Of a stretch of DNA of 64,000 bases, positions 33,682 through 43,190 are shown in pieces; the stretch's first letter is position 1, and each line of letters opens with the position of its first letter. This stretch comes from VBDM01 sp049802235 (GTDB taxonomy: Bacteria; Pseudomonadota; Gammaproteobacteria; Burkholderiales; SG8-39). The position numbers were made by a program, and so were the translations under genes. The stretch is taken from assembly GCA_049802235.1 (NCBI GenBank), contig JBARMB010000079.1:1-64000 (forward strand). Direction: 5' to 3'. A model generated the notes under the pieces. It ran no database searches. It was not told the origin of the DNA and saw only the letters and a list, made by a program, of their open reading frames with translations.

Positions 33682-34484
33682 GCGCGCCATTCAAGGTCGC
33701 CGCGGTGCAGATGGTATCGACGCCGAAGGTCGAGGAGAACCTCGCGGCCGCGGGCGAGCTCGTCGCGCAGGCGGCCGGGCAGGGCGCGAAGCTGATCGCG
33801 CTGCCGGAGTACTTCTGCATTCTCGGCCTGCGGGACCGGGACAAGGTCGCGGCCAGGGAAAAAGACGGCGCCGGACCGATCCAGGAGTTTCTCGCCGCGA
33901 CCGCCGCGCGCCACGGCGTGTGGCTGGTCGGCGGCTCGGTGCCGCTGGCATGCGCCGATCCGGGCAAGGTGCGCAACAGTTGCCTCGTCTACGACGCGCA
34001 CGGAAAGCGCGTCGCGCGCTACGACAAGATGCATCTGTTCGGCCTCGACATGGGCGCCGAGCGCTACAACGAGGCCAGCACCATCGAGCCGGGCGACGCG
34101 CCGGTGGCGATCGACTCGCCCTTCGGGCGCATCGCGCTCTCGATTTGCTACGACCTGCGCTTTCCGGAGCTGTACCGCTCGCTCGCGCCGATGGACATCA
34201 TCCTGGTGCCTTCGGCATTCACCGCGACCACCGGCCGCGCGCACTGGGAGACGCTGCTGCGGGCGCGGGCGATCGAGAACCTCGCCTGGGTGATCGCGCC
34301 CGCCCAGGGCGGCCGGCACGCGAACGGCCGCGAGACGCACGGGCACAGCATGGTGATCGACCCCTGGGGCGGCATTCGGGGCTGCCTGCCCAACGGGCCC
34401 GGGGTGGTCGTCGCCGAAGTCGATCCGGCCTTCCAGGCGAAAATACGCGCGGGCCTTCCCGCGCTCGCTCACCGGGTGCTGTAG
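33678..34484 (+). CDS. Nit1-type carbon-nitrogen hydrolase (deaminated glutathione amidase-like)
   Basis: A 268-residue nitrilase-superfamily enzyme. The catalytic triad is visible: Glu44 in LPEYF, Lys117 in RYDKMHLF and Cys157 in SICYDLRFPELYR. The closest characterised group is Nit1/YbeM, which hydrolyses deaminated glutathione as metabolite repair. The ATG overlaps the yhdP stop (ATGA). It lies 63 bp before tldD. Substrate is inferred from the family, not from the sequence alone. Confidence 0.87.
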   Translation: MSAPFKVAAVQMVSTPKVEENLAAAGELVAQAAGQGAKLIALPEYFCILGLRDRDKVAAREKDGAGPIQEFLAATAARHGVWLVGGSVPLACADPGKVRNSCLVYDAHGKRVARYDKMHLFGLDMGAERYNEASTIEPGDAPVAIDSPFGRIALSICYDLRFPELYRSLAPMDIILVPSAFTATTGRAHWETLLRARAIENLAWVIAPAQGGRHANGRETHGHSMVIDPWGGIRGCLPNGPGVVVAEVDPAFQAKIRAGLPALAHRVL

Positions 34485-34547
34485 CGCGGACCCGGACCCG
34501 CGCATCGGACTAGAATACCGGCTGGATCGCCCCCATTTGACTTCTTC

Positions 34548-35993
34548 ATGAACGCACCCGACAAGCTGTTCCAGACCGCCGATTCCTTTCTGCTCGCGCC
34601 GCACGACCTCGAAGCCGACCAGCTCTCGCGGGTATTCGGCTCGCTGCTGTCGCACCGGCTCGACTACGCCGACCTGTATTTCCAGTATTCGCGCAGCGAG
34701 GGCTGGAGCCTCGAGGAAGGCATCGTCAAGTCGGGCAGCTTCAACATCGACCAGGGCGTCGGCGTGCGGGCGATCAGCGGCGAGAAGACCGCGTTCGCGT
34801 ATTCCGACGAGATCAGCCTGCCGGCGCTCGAGGACGCAGCCAGAGCGACGCGCGCCATCGCGCGCTCGGGCGGCAATCACCATCCCGTGCCGGTGCGCCA
34901 AGGCACGGGGCTGCAGCTCTATCCCGCGCTCGATCCGCTCGCTTCGCTCGAAGACACCCGCAAAGTGAAGCTGCTCGAGCGGATCGAGAACCTGTGCCGT
35001 TCGCGCGATCCGCGCGTGGCGCAGGTGATGGCGACCCTCGCGGCCGAATACGAAGTGGTGCTTGTGGCGCGCTCCGACGGCATGCTCGCGGCCGACGTGC
35101 GCCCGCTGGTGCGGCTGTCGGTGCAGGTGATCGCGGAACAGGACGGCCGGCGCGAGCAGGGTTCGGCCGGCGGCGGCGGCCGCGGCGACTACGCTTACTT
35201 TACCGAGGAGCGGCTGCACGAGTACTCGAGCAAAGCGGTGGATCAGGCGCTCGTCAATCTCGATTCGCGGCCGGCGCCGGCGGGATCCATGACCGTGGTG
35301 CTCGGACCCGGCTGGCCCGGCGTGCTGCTGCACGAGGCGATCGGCCACGGTCTCGAGGGCGACTTCAACCGCAAAGGTTCATCCGCATTCTCGGGAAAGA
35401 TCGGCAGGAAAGTCGCGGCCCGCGGCGTCACCGTCGTCGATGACGGCACGCTTCCCGGCAGGCGCGGCTCGCTCAACATCGACGACGAGGGCAATCCCAC
35501 GCAGTGCAACACGCTGATCGAGGACGGCGTGCTGCGCGGCTACATGCAGGACAGCCTGAACGCGCGACTGATGGGCGTGCCCGTCACCGGCAACGGCCGG
35601 CGCGAGTCCTACGCCAATGTGGTGCTGCCGCGCATGACCAATACCTACATGCTGAACGGCGACAAGGACCCGCAGGAAATCATCGCTTCGGTGAAGCACG
35701 GACTGTATGCGGTGAACTTCGGCGGCGGGCAGGTGGACATCACCAACGGCAAGTTCGTGTTCGCGGCCACCGAGGCCTACATGATCGAGAACGGAAAGGT
35801 CACCTATCCGGTGAAAGGCGCGACGCTCGTCGGCAACGGGCCCGACGTGCTCAAGCGCGTCAGCATGGTGGGCAACGACCTCGCGCTCGACACCGGCGTC
35901 GGCACCTGCGGCAAGGATGGCCAGAGCGTGCCGGTCGGCGTGGGGCAGCCGACGCTCAGGATCGACGGGCTGACGGTGGGCGGGACCGGCTGA
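34548..35993 (+). CDS. tldD: Metalloprotease TldD
   Basis: A 481-residue zinc metalloprotease subunit that with TldE processes modified peptides. The HExxxH motif is LLHEAIGHGLEGD (H262, E263, H267), and the C-terminal GNGPDVLKRVSMVGNDLAL, GTCGKDGQSVPVGVGQPTLR and VGGTG are typical. Length equals E. coli TldD. TldE/PmbA is not in the window. After the TGA stop the same frame stays open for another 26 codons and ends by overlapping the yjbQ ATG. Confidence 0.95.
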   Translation: MNAPDKLFQTADSFLLAPHDLEADQLSRVFGSLLSHRLDYADLYFQYSRSEGWSLEEGIVKSGSFNIDQGVGVRAISGEKTAFAYSDEISLPALEDAARATRAIARSGGNHHPVPVRQGTGLQLYPALDPLASLEDTRKVKLLERIENLCRSRDPRVAQVMATLAAEYEVVLVARSDGMLAADVRPLVRLSVQVIAEQDGRREQGSAGGGGRGDYAYFTEERLHEYSSKAVDQALVNLDSRPAPAGSMTVVLGPGWPGVLLHEAIGHGLEGDFNRKGSSAFSGKIGRKVAARGVTVVDDGTLPGRRGSLNIDDEGNPTQCNTLIEDGVLRGYMQDSLNARLMGVPVTGNGRRESYANVVLPRMTNTYMLNGDKDPQEIIASVKHGLYAVNFGGGQVDITNGKFVFAATEAYMIENGKVTYPVKGATLVGNGPDVLKRVSMVGNDLALDTGVGTCGKDGQSVPVGVGQPTLRIDGLTVGGTG

Positions 35994-36074
35994 GCCGCAC
36001 AACTGGACTTCCGCTACCTGACCAAGACCTATCTTCCGAGAAAGCTCAATGAGCGGGACTGGCTGGACTCATGA
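35994..36074 (+). other. Open extension of the tldD frame (possible gene remnant)
   Basis: Between tldD and yjbQ, the tldD frame continues for 26 codons (AAQLDFRYLTKTYLPRKLNE, then RDWLDS) to a TGA that overlaps the yjbQ start. It has a protein-like composition and may be the tail of a deleted gene once coupled to yjbQ. I do not recognise its family. It has no start codon of its own. Confidence 0.3.
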
Positions 36075-36490
36075 TCCACCAGCAGACCCTGGAATTCCGC
36101 ACGCGCGGCCGCGGCACCCAGGAGGTGACCGCCGAGCTGCAGCGCGCGGTCGCCGCCTGCGGCATCCGCACCGGCGTCGCCACCGTGTTCCTGCAGCACA
36201 CCAGCGCGTCGCTCCTGCTGTGCGAGAACGCGGACCCGGACGTGCGAGCCGACCTGGAGACGATCCTCGCGCGCCTCGTCCCCGACGCCGACCCCGCCTA
36301 CCGTCACGACACGGAAGGGCCGGACGACATGGCGGCCCACGCGCGCACCGTCCTCACCGCGAGCAGCCTCACGATTCCGGTGAACGAGGGGCGCCTCGCG
36401 CTCGGCACCTGGCAGGGGCTCTACCTCTACGAGCACCGCAGCGCGCCGCACTCGCGCTCGATCGTGGTCACGGTGATGGGGGAGGGGTGA
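36071..36490 (+). CDS. yjbQ: YjbQ/UPF0047 family protein
   Basis: A 139-residue protein of the YjbQ family, a small beta-rich fold reported to have secondary thiamine-phosphate synthase activity; the physiological role is unclear. VFLQHTSASLLLCENADPDV and GTWQGLYLYEHR are the family motifs, with conserved His and Glu residues intact. Its ATG overlaps the TGA of the open frame after tldD. Confidence 0.88.
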   Translation: MIHQQTLEFRTRGRGTQEVTAELQRAVAACGIRTGVATVFLQHTSASLLLCENADPDVRADLETILARLVPDADPAYRHDTEGPDDMAAHARTVLTASSLTIPVNEGRLALGTWQGLYLYEHRSAPHSRSIVVTVMGEG

Positions 36491-36567
36491 GAGCGCTCGT
36501 CGAGATCCTCGCCGCAGTCCCGGGGTAGCGCGCTCGCCGCAACTGCTTCAGGGCCGCTTGATCAACT

Positions 36568-36591
36568 GACTGCTTTCGGCCAGAAGCAGTC
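36568..36591. repeat. Hairpin repeat with CGGCCAGAAGC core
   Basis: A perfect 8-bp stem GACTGCTT/AAGCAGTC with loop TCGGCCAG, in the intergenic space after yjbQ. The right half (CGGCCAGAAGC) recurs at 39271-39281 in a second inverted repeat, suggesting a dispersed palindromic element. Confidence 0.5.
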
Positions 36592-36624
36592 GCTCGCGCT
36601 GCTGTCTGGAGCGGCGTACTGTTG

Positions 36625-37587
36625 CTACCTTCGATTCACCGGCGGGACGTGCTTTCGCAGCACCCCCAGGAAAAGCGCAGCCTGGGGGCTGAGGGTGCGG
36701 TTCTTTACGGTTGCCAGAAAGACCGGCCACGGCCGAGGCAGCCGGAGTGGCAGCATCTGAAGGCCGAAACGCGCGGCGCTCAGTCCAAGCACGGACTTCG
36801 GCATCACGGTGACGAAGTCGCCCGTGGAGACCAGATGATTGCGCAAACTCACGGAGAGCGTTCTGACGATCGCTCGGGGAGGCGGCAGCCTTGCTGTCTG
36901 GAACATTTCATCGACAAGGGCATCTCCCCAGCTGCCCGGAGAATTCTGGATCCAACGGGCTTCGGCGAGGTCGCCTAGGCTCAGGTTGCGCCTGCGCGCC
37001 CAGCGGCTCGCTTTCGCGGCCACCAGCACAAGCTCGTCGTTGAACAAGAGCTCTAGAGCGACCTCATCCCGGAACCGATCTTCGTCGAGCGGCTTGTTAA
37101 GGCGTGCGATGATGAAATCGAGCTTGCGCTCCTGCAATTCCGGCAGATCCATTGTCAGCGTGGGCTTCTGGTCCACCTGCAGCGCGATGCCCGGATGGCG
37201 GCGCGCGAAGTCAGCAATCACGGGCGGCAGCAGTGACGCTGAAATGGATTCTGGACAGCTGAACCGCACCTCGCCGACACTGGGATCGGACAGGTACTGG
37301 ATCTCCTTCACTGCCTGGCTCAGCTCGTCGAAGACCACGTGCGCCCGACGAAGCAACACCCGCCCGTACCGAGTCGTCTGCACGCCTTGTGGGCTTCGGT
37401 CGAGCAGGCGCACACCGAGGTTGTCCTCAATGCCGGCGATCACCTCCGACACCGAGGGCTGTGCCATGCCGAGCTCCTTTGCGGCCTGCGCCATGCTGCC
37501 GTGCTGATCGACTACGGCCAGGATATACAGGTCGCGCAGCTTCAATCGGCGGCTGATCCGACGCTCCGGGCCAATCGGGTTTGCCAT
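36625..37587 (-). CDS. LysR-family transcriptional regulator
   Basis: A 320-residue LysR-type regulator: winged HTH at about 14-75 (GSMAQAAKELGMAQPSVSEV) and a C-terminal effector-binding domain with FSCPESISASLLPPVI and the FNDELVLVAAK segment. The ATG at 37587 is preferred to an upstream frame at 37704. It is divergent from the VOC gene with a 213-bp intergenic region that also contains a small ORF, so VOC and NAT are its likely targets. The inducer is unknown. Confidence 0.88.
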   Translation of the reverse strand: MANPIGPERRISRRLKLRDLYILAVVDQHGSMAQAAKELGMAQPSVSEVIAGIEDNLGVRLLDRSPQGVQTTRYGRVLLRRAHVVFDELSQAVKEIQYLSDPSVGEVRFSCPESISASLLPPVIADFARRHPGIALQVDQKPTLTMDLPELQERKLDFIIARLNKPLDEDRFRDEVALELLFNDELVLVAAKASRWARRRNLSLGDLAEARWIQNSPGSWGDALVDEMFQTARLPPPRAIVRTLSVSLRNHLVSTGDFVTVMPKSVLGLSAARFGLQMLPLRLPRPWPVFLATVKNRTLSPQAALFLGVLRKHVPPVNRR

Positions 37588-37687
37588 AGAAATATCCGAT
37601 AGGGGTAAAGATAAATCGAGCCTACCACCTTTAACCTCCCCAGCGTAACCTAGTGCCGTTTCGAAGCCTGTCCTCAAGGGAGGTGAG

Positions 37688-37804
37688 ATGAAGACTGCGA
37701 ACACGATGATCTTGGTCGCAACTGTGCCTGCCTCTGTCTCGAAATCGCCCGATATCCGCGCTCGGGCGACTTATCCCGCGATCCCCGTTCGGAGCACGCC
37801 ATGA
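37688..37804 (+). CDS. Small ORF (38 aa) coupled to the VOC gene
   Basis: MKTANTMILVATVPASVSKS begins the 38-codon frame. It has a near-perfect Shine-Dalgarno (GGGAGGTG, two bases before ATG) and its TGA overlaps the VOC ATG at 37801. This suggests a leader peptide or a remnant whose translation feeds into the VOC gene. No family is recognised. The strong SD is seen; function is unknown. Confidence 0.45.
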   Translation: MKTANTMILVATVPASVSKSPDIRARATYPAIPVRSTP

Positions 37805-38304
37805 TGCAAGTCTCCGGGCCCAAAGGCGCGCTGAAGACGCGATTCCTGTCACACGGCACGCTCGGGTCGCGTGATCTGGAGAAGTCGCGCAAGTTCTACG
37901 AGGAATTCCTCGGCGTCGAAACGGTGCGCACCGCCCCTAACTCGCTGATGATCCGGCTCGGCGGCGACCACGTCTATGCGGTCATTCTGCTGAAGAAAAA
38001 GGGCCGCATGGACCGGTTCGGTCACAACGGGCTCGATGTCGAGACGGACGCCGACGTTGATGTCGCGCACAGTGTTTGCTCCACGCAGGGGGAACAGTGG
38101 GGTCTGCACGACATCAGCAAGCCGGTCGCGCACCACGGCACGTACAGCTTCCACTTCTGGGACGCCGACGACAATTGCTGGGAGATCCTGTCGAATCCGC
38201 AGGACGGCTACAAATGGATCTTCGATCAGGGCGATCTTTCCGGCAAAGGCCATTGCGAAAGAGACTTCCGGCACAATCGGCCGGTTCGCTTGCCTACTCG
38301 CTGA
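37801..38304 (+). CDS. VOC-family (glyoxalase/dioxygenase-like) protein
   Basis: A 167-residue vicinal-oxygen-chelate protein. Two beta-alpha-beta-beta-beta modules are suggested by LSHGTLGSRDLEKSRKFYEE at the start and HGTYSFHFWDADDNCWEI near the end, with likely metal ligands His17 and the C-terminal Glu. The family includes glyoxalases, extradiol dioxygenases and resistance proteins, so the reaction cannot be stated. It precedes the N-acetyltransferase gene by 21 bp and is divergent from LysR, making a small inducible detoxification module plausible. Confidence 0.8.
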   Translation: MMQVSGPKGALKTRFLSHGTLGSRDLEKSRKFYEEFLGVETVRTAPNSLMIRLGGDHVYAVILLKKKGRMDRFGHNGLDVETDADVDVAHSVCSTQGEQWGLHDISKPVAHHGTYSFHFWDADDNCWEILSNPQDGYKWIFDQGDLSGKGHCERDFRHNRPVRLPTR

Positions 38305-38325
38305 CGGGCAGCGCGCACGCGCCCC

Positions 38326-39159
38326 ATGGCGATGTCGAGCGGTTTACTGGATCGCTATTTCGGCAGAATCGGCTACGCCGGTTCTCCCGCGGCGGACCTG
38401 CGCACCCTGCAGGAGTTGCACCGCCTGCACTTGCAGTGCATTCCCTACGAAAACATCGACGTCTTCTGTCATCGGCGCATCCCGCTCGACAGGGATGCAC
38501 TCACCGGAAAGATGCTGCGGCGGCGGCGCGGCGGCTATTGCTTCGAGCAGAACGGCCTGTTCTGCGCCGCGCTGACCGATCTCGGCTTCGCGTGCCGCCC
38601 GAACATGGCGCGCTTTCACTATCGTCGCCCGAAGCCGGGTGGCCGCACGCACCATGTGAACCTCGTGGAGATCGAGGGACGAGTATGGCTTTGCGACGTC
38701 GGCTTTGGCGGCTCCGGCTTCAGCCTGCCCCTGGCGCTGGAGCCCGACGCCGAGGTCGAGCAGTTGGGAGAAATCTATCGACTGCGTGAAAGCGACGAAC
38801 ACGGGTTTTACCTGGAGCGGAAGGCCGGCGAGGAGTGGCAGCCGCTCTACACGTTCAAGGTGGACCCGGCACTGCCGATCGACCTGGAGATGGCCAATTT
38901 CTGTACGGCGAACAGTTCGGATCACCCGTTCAGGGATTCGGTTCGCGGGACTCGTATGACCGCTCGCGGGCGCGTCACGCTGCTGGACCACACGTTCAGG
39001 ATCCATGACCTCGTCACGGGCACGCTGGAGACGATCGTCGTCACCGAATTCCAGCGCTACATCGAATGCCTGCGGACGCAACTCGGCGTGGAATTGAACG
39101 AGAGCGAGACGGCCCGCCTCGAGCACCGCTTCCCCGAACTCAAGCCGTCCGCGCCCTGA
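38326..39159 (+). CDS. nat: Arylamine N-acetyltransferase
   Basis: Acetylates arylamines and hydrazines from acetyl-CoA. The 277-residue protein has the catalytic triad in the usual order: Cys72 in RGGYCFEQN, His110 in RTHHVN and Asp124 in LCDVGFGG. Length matches bacterial NATs. The start MAMSS has a second ATG two codons in. It follows the VOC gene on the same strand, and both are probably controlled by the divergent LysR regulator. Confidence 0.92.
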   Translation: MAMSSGLLDRYFGRIGYAGSPAADLRTLQELHRLHLQCIPYENIDVFCHRRIPLDRDALTGKMLRRRRGGYCFEQNGLFCAALTDLGFACRPNMARFHYRRPKPGGRTHHVNLVEIEGRVWLCDVGFGGSGFSLPLALEPDAEVEQLGEIYRLRESDEHGFYLERKAGEEWQPLYTFKVDPALPIDLEMANFCTANSSDHPFRDSVRGTRMTARGRVTLLDHTFRIHDLVTGTLETIVVTEFQRYIECLRTQLGVELNESETARLEHRFPELKPSAP

Positions 39160-39226
39160 CCCGCATTGAAGCTCATAGTGAACGTCGAGGGCCGTAGAAA
39201 AACGCTCGAGTTGTGATTCGCGCGAA

Positions 39227-39286
39227 TGTCCGCTTTGGGTCGATTTGAGCCGCTCGCCAACGTCGCGACTCGGCCAGAAGCGGACA
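39227..39286. repeat. Second inverted repeat sharing the CGGCCAGAAGC core
   Basis: TGTCCGCTT (39227-39235) pairs with AAGCGGACA (39278-39286), a 9-bp stem around a 42-bp loop. The right arm is preceded by CGGCCAG, as in the hairpin at 36568-36591. It lies at the boundary between nat and the lower-GC accessory block. Confidence 0.5.
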
Positions 39287-39312
39287 CTGGCGAGAGGTGA
39301 CATGATCGGATA

Positions 39313-42300
39313 CTACTCAAATCTAGAATCTATCTGCCTATCCCGTTTTCGCTCCTCGTCGATCCGGCCTAATAGCCGACGCTCGCGGCTGCTGGCCCAT
39401 TCACGAACCGTCGGGTCGGGGTGCTTCAACAGTTCCCGAATCGGCTGCAGGTACGGCGTAAGAACATCAGCCAGCGATCCGGACCAGGAATTCGGCTCGA
39501 TATGGGCAGCAAAGGCCGCGAGCACCGCCTTCCGATCGGTGGCGTGTTCTAGCAAATTAAGAGCGATCGCGGACCATCTGAGCTCGTTCTGTCCTGGTCC
39601 CTTGTCAAATAGGCGTATCACTCCCGCTACCCACGGGAAGCGAGTTGACACATCCTTGCCTGCCCAGGAGAGCAGCACATCCTTCGGCACGTAGTTTACG
39701 GGTCCGTCATGCTGGTCAATCATGGACATGCGGAATAGCGCGGACCGACCTCGGATATCCGTCCGATCAAAAAAGACGTCAAGTGCGACCTCAGGTTGGA
39801 CCTCGAAAAGCGCCCTGGCGAGTTGATCGTATCGCCACGCTTGCCCGTGACCTTCTAGAGCTTGCACAAAATTCTCGCAGAGCCGTCTAGCCTCGGCCGC
39901 TGCTATCGACCCACCCAAGCAAGCGCGCGCCACTTCCGCAATGTAATAGTCGACATGGTCGTCCCGGTCATTGAAGGTGCAGACGACAAGCAGCTCACGG
40001 CCAAGAGCAAGCGTCTCCTGATCAATCGAAGCTTTCTCCGTTTTGAGTATGTGAAGACGCATGCCAAGGAGATCAATCGCAGTTGGGAAGCCATCCGGCA
40101 AGCGAGCGATCTCTAGGATTAGTTTCTTGAAGGTCCCGGGCGTAATTCTGTCCGAGGCACGCCCCAGCCCTAGTTGGGAGTACGTCCAAGCCTTAGCCGC
40201 ACCCCGCGCCACGGAGCGCGAAAGCCTCGCGGCACCAGCGTCGTCCACTACCATGGCAGCTTGCAGAAGGGGAAAATACGACTCAAGAGCGGGATTCTCG
40301 ATGGCGTCGTCCAGCAGGCTACGGCCAGCTCACGATCTCGTTCCATCGCTTCCCTGATGTAGCCCTGCATGAGGGAAACATTGCGGTCGGCCACGTCCAA
40401 ACCTGCGAACACGTCGCGAATCTCCCGCCATTTCGATTTAAGGTCCTCTACTCCGATCGCTAACCCACGCCCGAATGCCCACTGCCTACCCTGTCCTTGG
40501 CAAAGGAGTCTCGGAAGCGACTTGGCCAACAAATCCGGGGCGACAGCAAATTGGCGACCCAGAGACTCGGCGACCTTGTCCGCCAATTCCCATGCTGCCA
40601 TGATCGCTTCACCGCTATCGTCCTTCGTTTCGAGATCTGCGACGTCGAGGTGTCCGTGGGTCCCCGAAAGGACATAGGCTTCGAGCTTCTGCTCCAGGTT
40701 TCGCGGACGAAGCTCCGATTCGAGTTCGCGCAGTTGCTCTACTGCTGCCGGAAGCAAATTCTTTTCGTCGTACTTGAGGGTCTTCCGCACCGCTATCCAC
40801 CCATCCGGCCAGCCACCATCCTTTGCGATGTGCCTGGCTATGGCCACTAGCTCGGACAGCACGTCCGCGTGTATCCATAACCCTCGAAAATGACGTGCGA
40901 GCATCGCTCGAGCTCTCACCCAGCATGGCGATTTTTTGTCGCACAAGTCTTGCAGCAGGAGCAATGCGGAGCGATACCATTTGGCTAGGTCTTCATTCGT
41001 CCTCGGATGCAATCCGAAGTCTCGGGGCCGTGCGCCGAAGCTGAAGTCATGGCCGGATGTGAAATGGCCACTCTTGAGCATTCCGTCCAGGCCGACTAGA
41101 GCAAGTTCTCGGATGTTGGCATCCTTCTCCTCCAGGAGATTCCGAATAAACGCGATTCGTTGCTCGGCTTGGGCCTTGGTGCCAGACAAGACAACGTGGA
41201 AGAGCTCTTCGAAGTTTGACCGACTATTGTCACGATCCCCGCGGCCAGCATTTGCAGCACAGAGCCGAGCTATAAGACCTGCTGCTCGATCAAACATTGG
41301 GGGCTCATAGGCCAACGCCATTAAGAGCCAGATCCACCTTTGACGCCGGATGACATCGGAGGTGAGAAACTCAGCTGCCCCTTCTCCAGATGCCGCTTTC
41401 TCGATGACGTCCAGCACGAACGAGGGGCAAAGCGGTGCAACGTTAAGGAACAACGCGATACCAAGCTCAGTGAAATGCCTCGCGTCCGAGAGCCACTTGT
41501 CGTCCTCGAGCCACGTTCGGGCTATCTTTATTGCAGCAGGCGAGTCATGCAGGTACCCGAGCCGATGCGCAAATGACTTGAGCAACCGCTCGTGCACTTT
41601 TAAGGTGTCAACGAGGCTGACAGGAGGAATGCGTTCCAACGCTTGCTTGGCGAGCCGATTCGCGATTGCGTGAGGCAATACGGCGCGCCATTTGCCCCGC
41701 TTCTGAACAAGATCCCGCTTACGCAAGTCGCCAGCGCCACGATAAACGTCCTTGACTGTCAGACCGGAGAGTTCAGCCAAGATCGGCAATTCAGCGCCGG
41801 CACCATCTTCGGATTCTCCGTCGAAGGAGTAAACGAGCGAGCACACTTCGGCGATCCGAAGAAGAACCGGATCTGGCTGCTGGTTTTGGTAGAACACACG
41901 CTTGAAGAGCTCTGCATCGTCGAGGACACCAAGGCTCTCCTTTCCACGGAGCGTCTTGGCGAGTACAAGGGCGACCCGCGCATTGCCTCCAGAAAGCTCA
42001 GCGATACGCGAACGATCAGGCTGCGCGACGTTAGGTACCAAGCGCTCCAAGATCTGTTCCAGAACCTGGTTGGATGCCGGTTCCAAATGAAACACGTCCG
42101 TATCTTCCGGCTCGTCATCTACTACGTCGTACTCGACGGTGATAAGGCTCACCGCGCTGCCAGATTCCCTTACTGCCTGCGCCAGCGCGCGATGCGTAGC
42201 AGGGTTGCAGTTGTCCACAACGACGATCGCCCGAAGACCAGGGACCTGCAACCGATGAACCATGTCTCTAGCGCTTGGATCTGGTTCGGTACCCTGATCG

Positions 42301-43109
42301 GTATAGACGACAATCGACGTATCGAGTGCATCCGTGCCGACACGGCTATCGAAAAGCGCTTGAACTAGGCGCGTCTTCCCTACCCCGGACAATCCAACCA
42401 ATCTAACTACACCCCCTGCAGTAGCGAGCGCTGTGCGAATGGCTTTGATGCCATCGGTGACAGCTAGAGGCTGCTCTTTGTTACGTGAGTAGATTCGACC
42501 TGTCTGATCGAGTAGAAATTCTGAGCCCGGCGGATCGCCCGGCGCCCAAGTGCCATATGCACGCCATCCCCACATCGGGTCGCCAATGCGCTCTCGAAGC
42601 CACAAAGCAACTCCGGGATACTTCCTCACCCAATTGGCGAGGCGCTCGCGGTCATAGAAGTCGACTTTGACAGTCGATCCGGCTGGCAAATCAAAGAGCG
42701 CGGCGTTCATCGCCTTCAATCTGGCGTCGAGCGCTGGGTCAGTCGCGGAATCGTGCGAGGAGACGATCACATAAGTGCCATGCGCCGCCCCCAGTTCCCT
42801 GATAGAACGTCGGAGGGCGCCCTTGGGGCGCATCTCCGCTGCGATCTCCGCTGGTGGCATCGGGGACGCCTTCGCTTGGAAGCCTGTGTGGGGTCTGGGA
42901 ATGAAATCGAGACAGGCACTTGAGTTCTCCAGCCGGACGCGGACATCGATGCCGCCATCTGCCGCATCCTGGTGACCTCCAGCCGTTACCGCAGACGCAG
43001 GCAGTCCACAGCGCCGCAACTCGGCCTCGGACAGTCGAACAACCAGGAGCCGAAGGTCCGCGTCAGTCAGCTTCTTGATGTGGTCGCCTGTAACGTCGAG
43101 CAGGTTCAT
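39313..43109 (-). pseudogene. Frameshifted Avs-like STAND NTPase with N-terminal Mrr-like nuclease domain
   Basis: A frame of 953 codons (43109-40248) and one of 313 codons (40254-39313) overlap. Near 40318-40322 a 1-nt shift joins them into a protein of about 1265 residues: beyond that point the first frame becomes random (CWTTPSR) while the second reads LLDDAIENPALESYFPLLQA. Residues 1-110 contain an Mrr-like core (GGIDVRV at 52-58, Asp55; FQAKAS at 77-82). An NTPase domain follows, with Walker A GLSGVGKT (239-246) and Walker B AIVVVDN (294-300). The last about 800 residues are helical and repeat-like. This nuclease-STAND-sensor order is that of Avs antiphage proteins. Whether the shift is real or a sequencing error is unknown. 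Confidence 0.72.
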
Positions 43110-43190
43110 TGAATTCAGGATGGGTCGAATGGCGTACGACTAGGCAACGTCAATGTGCTATTTCCCTAAAGACAGCATCATGCGACATCT

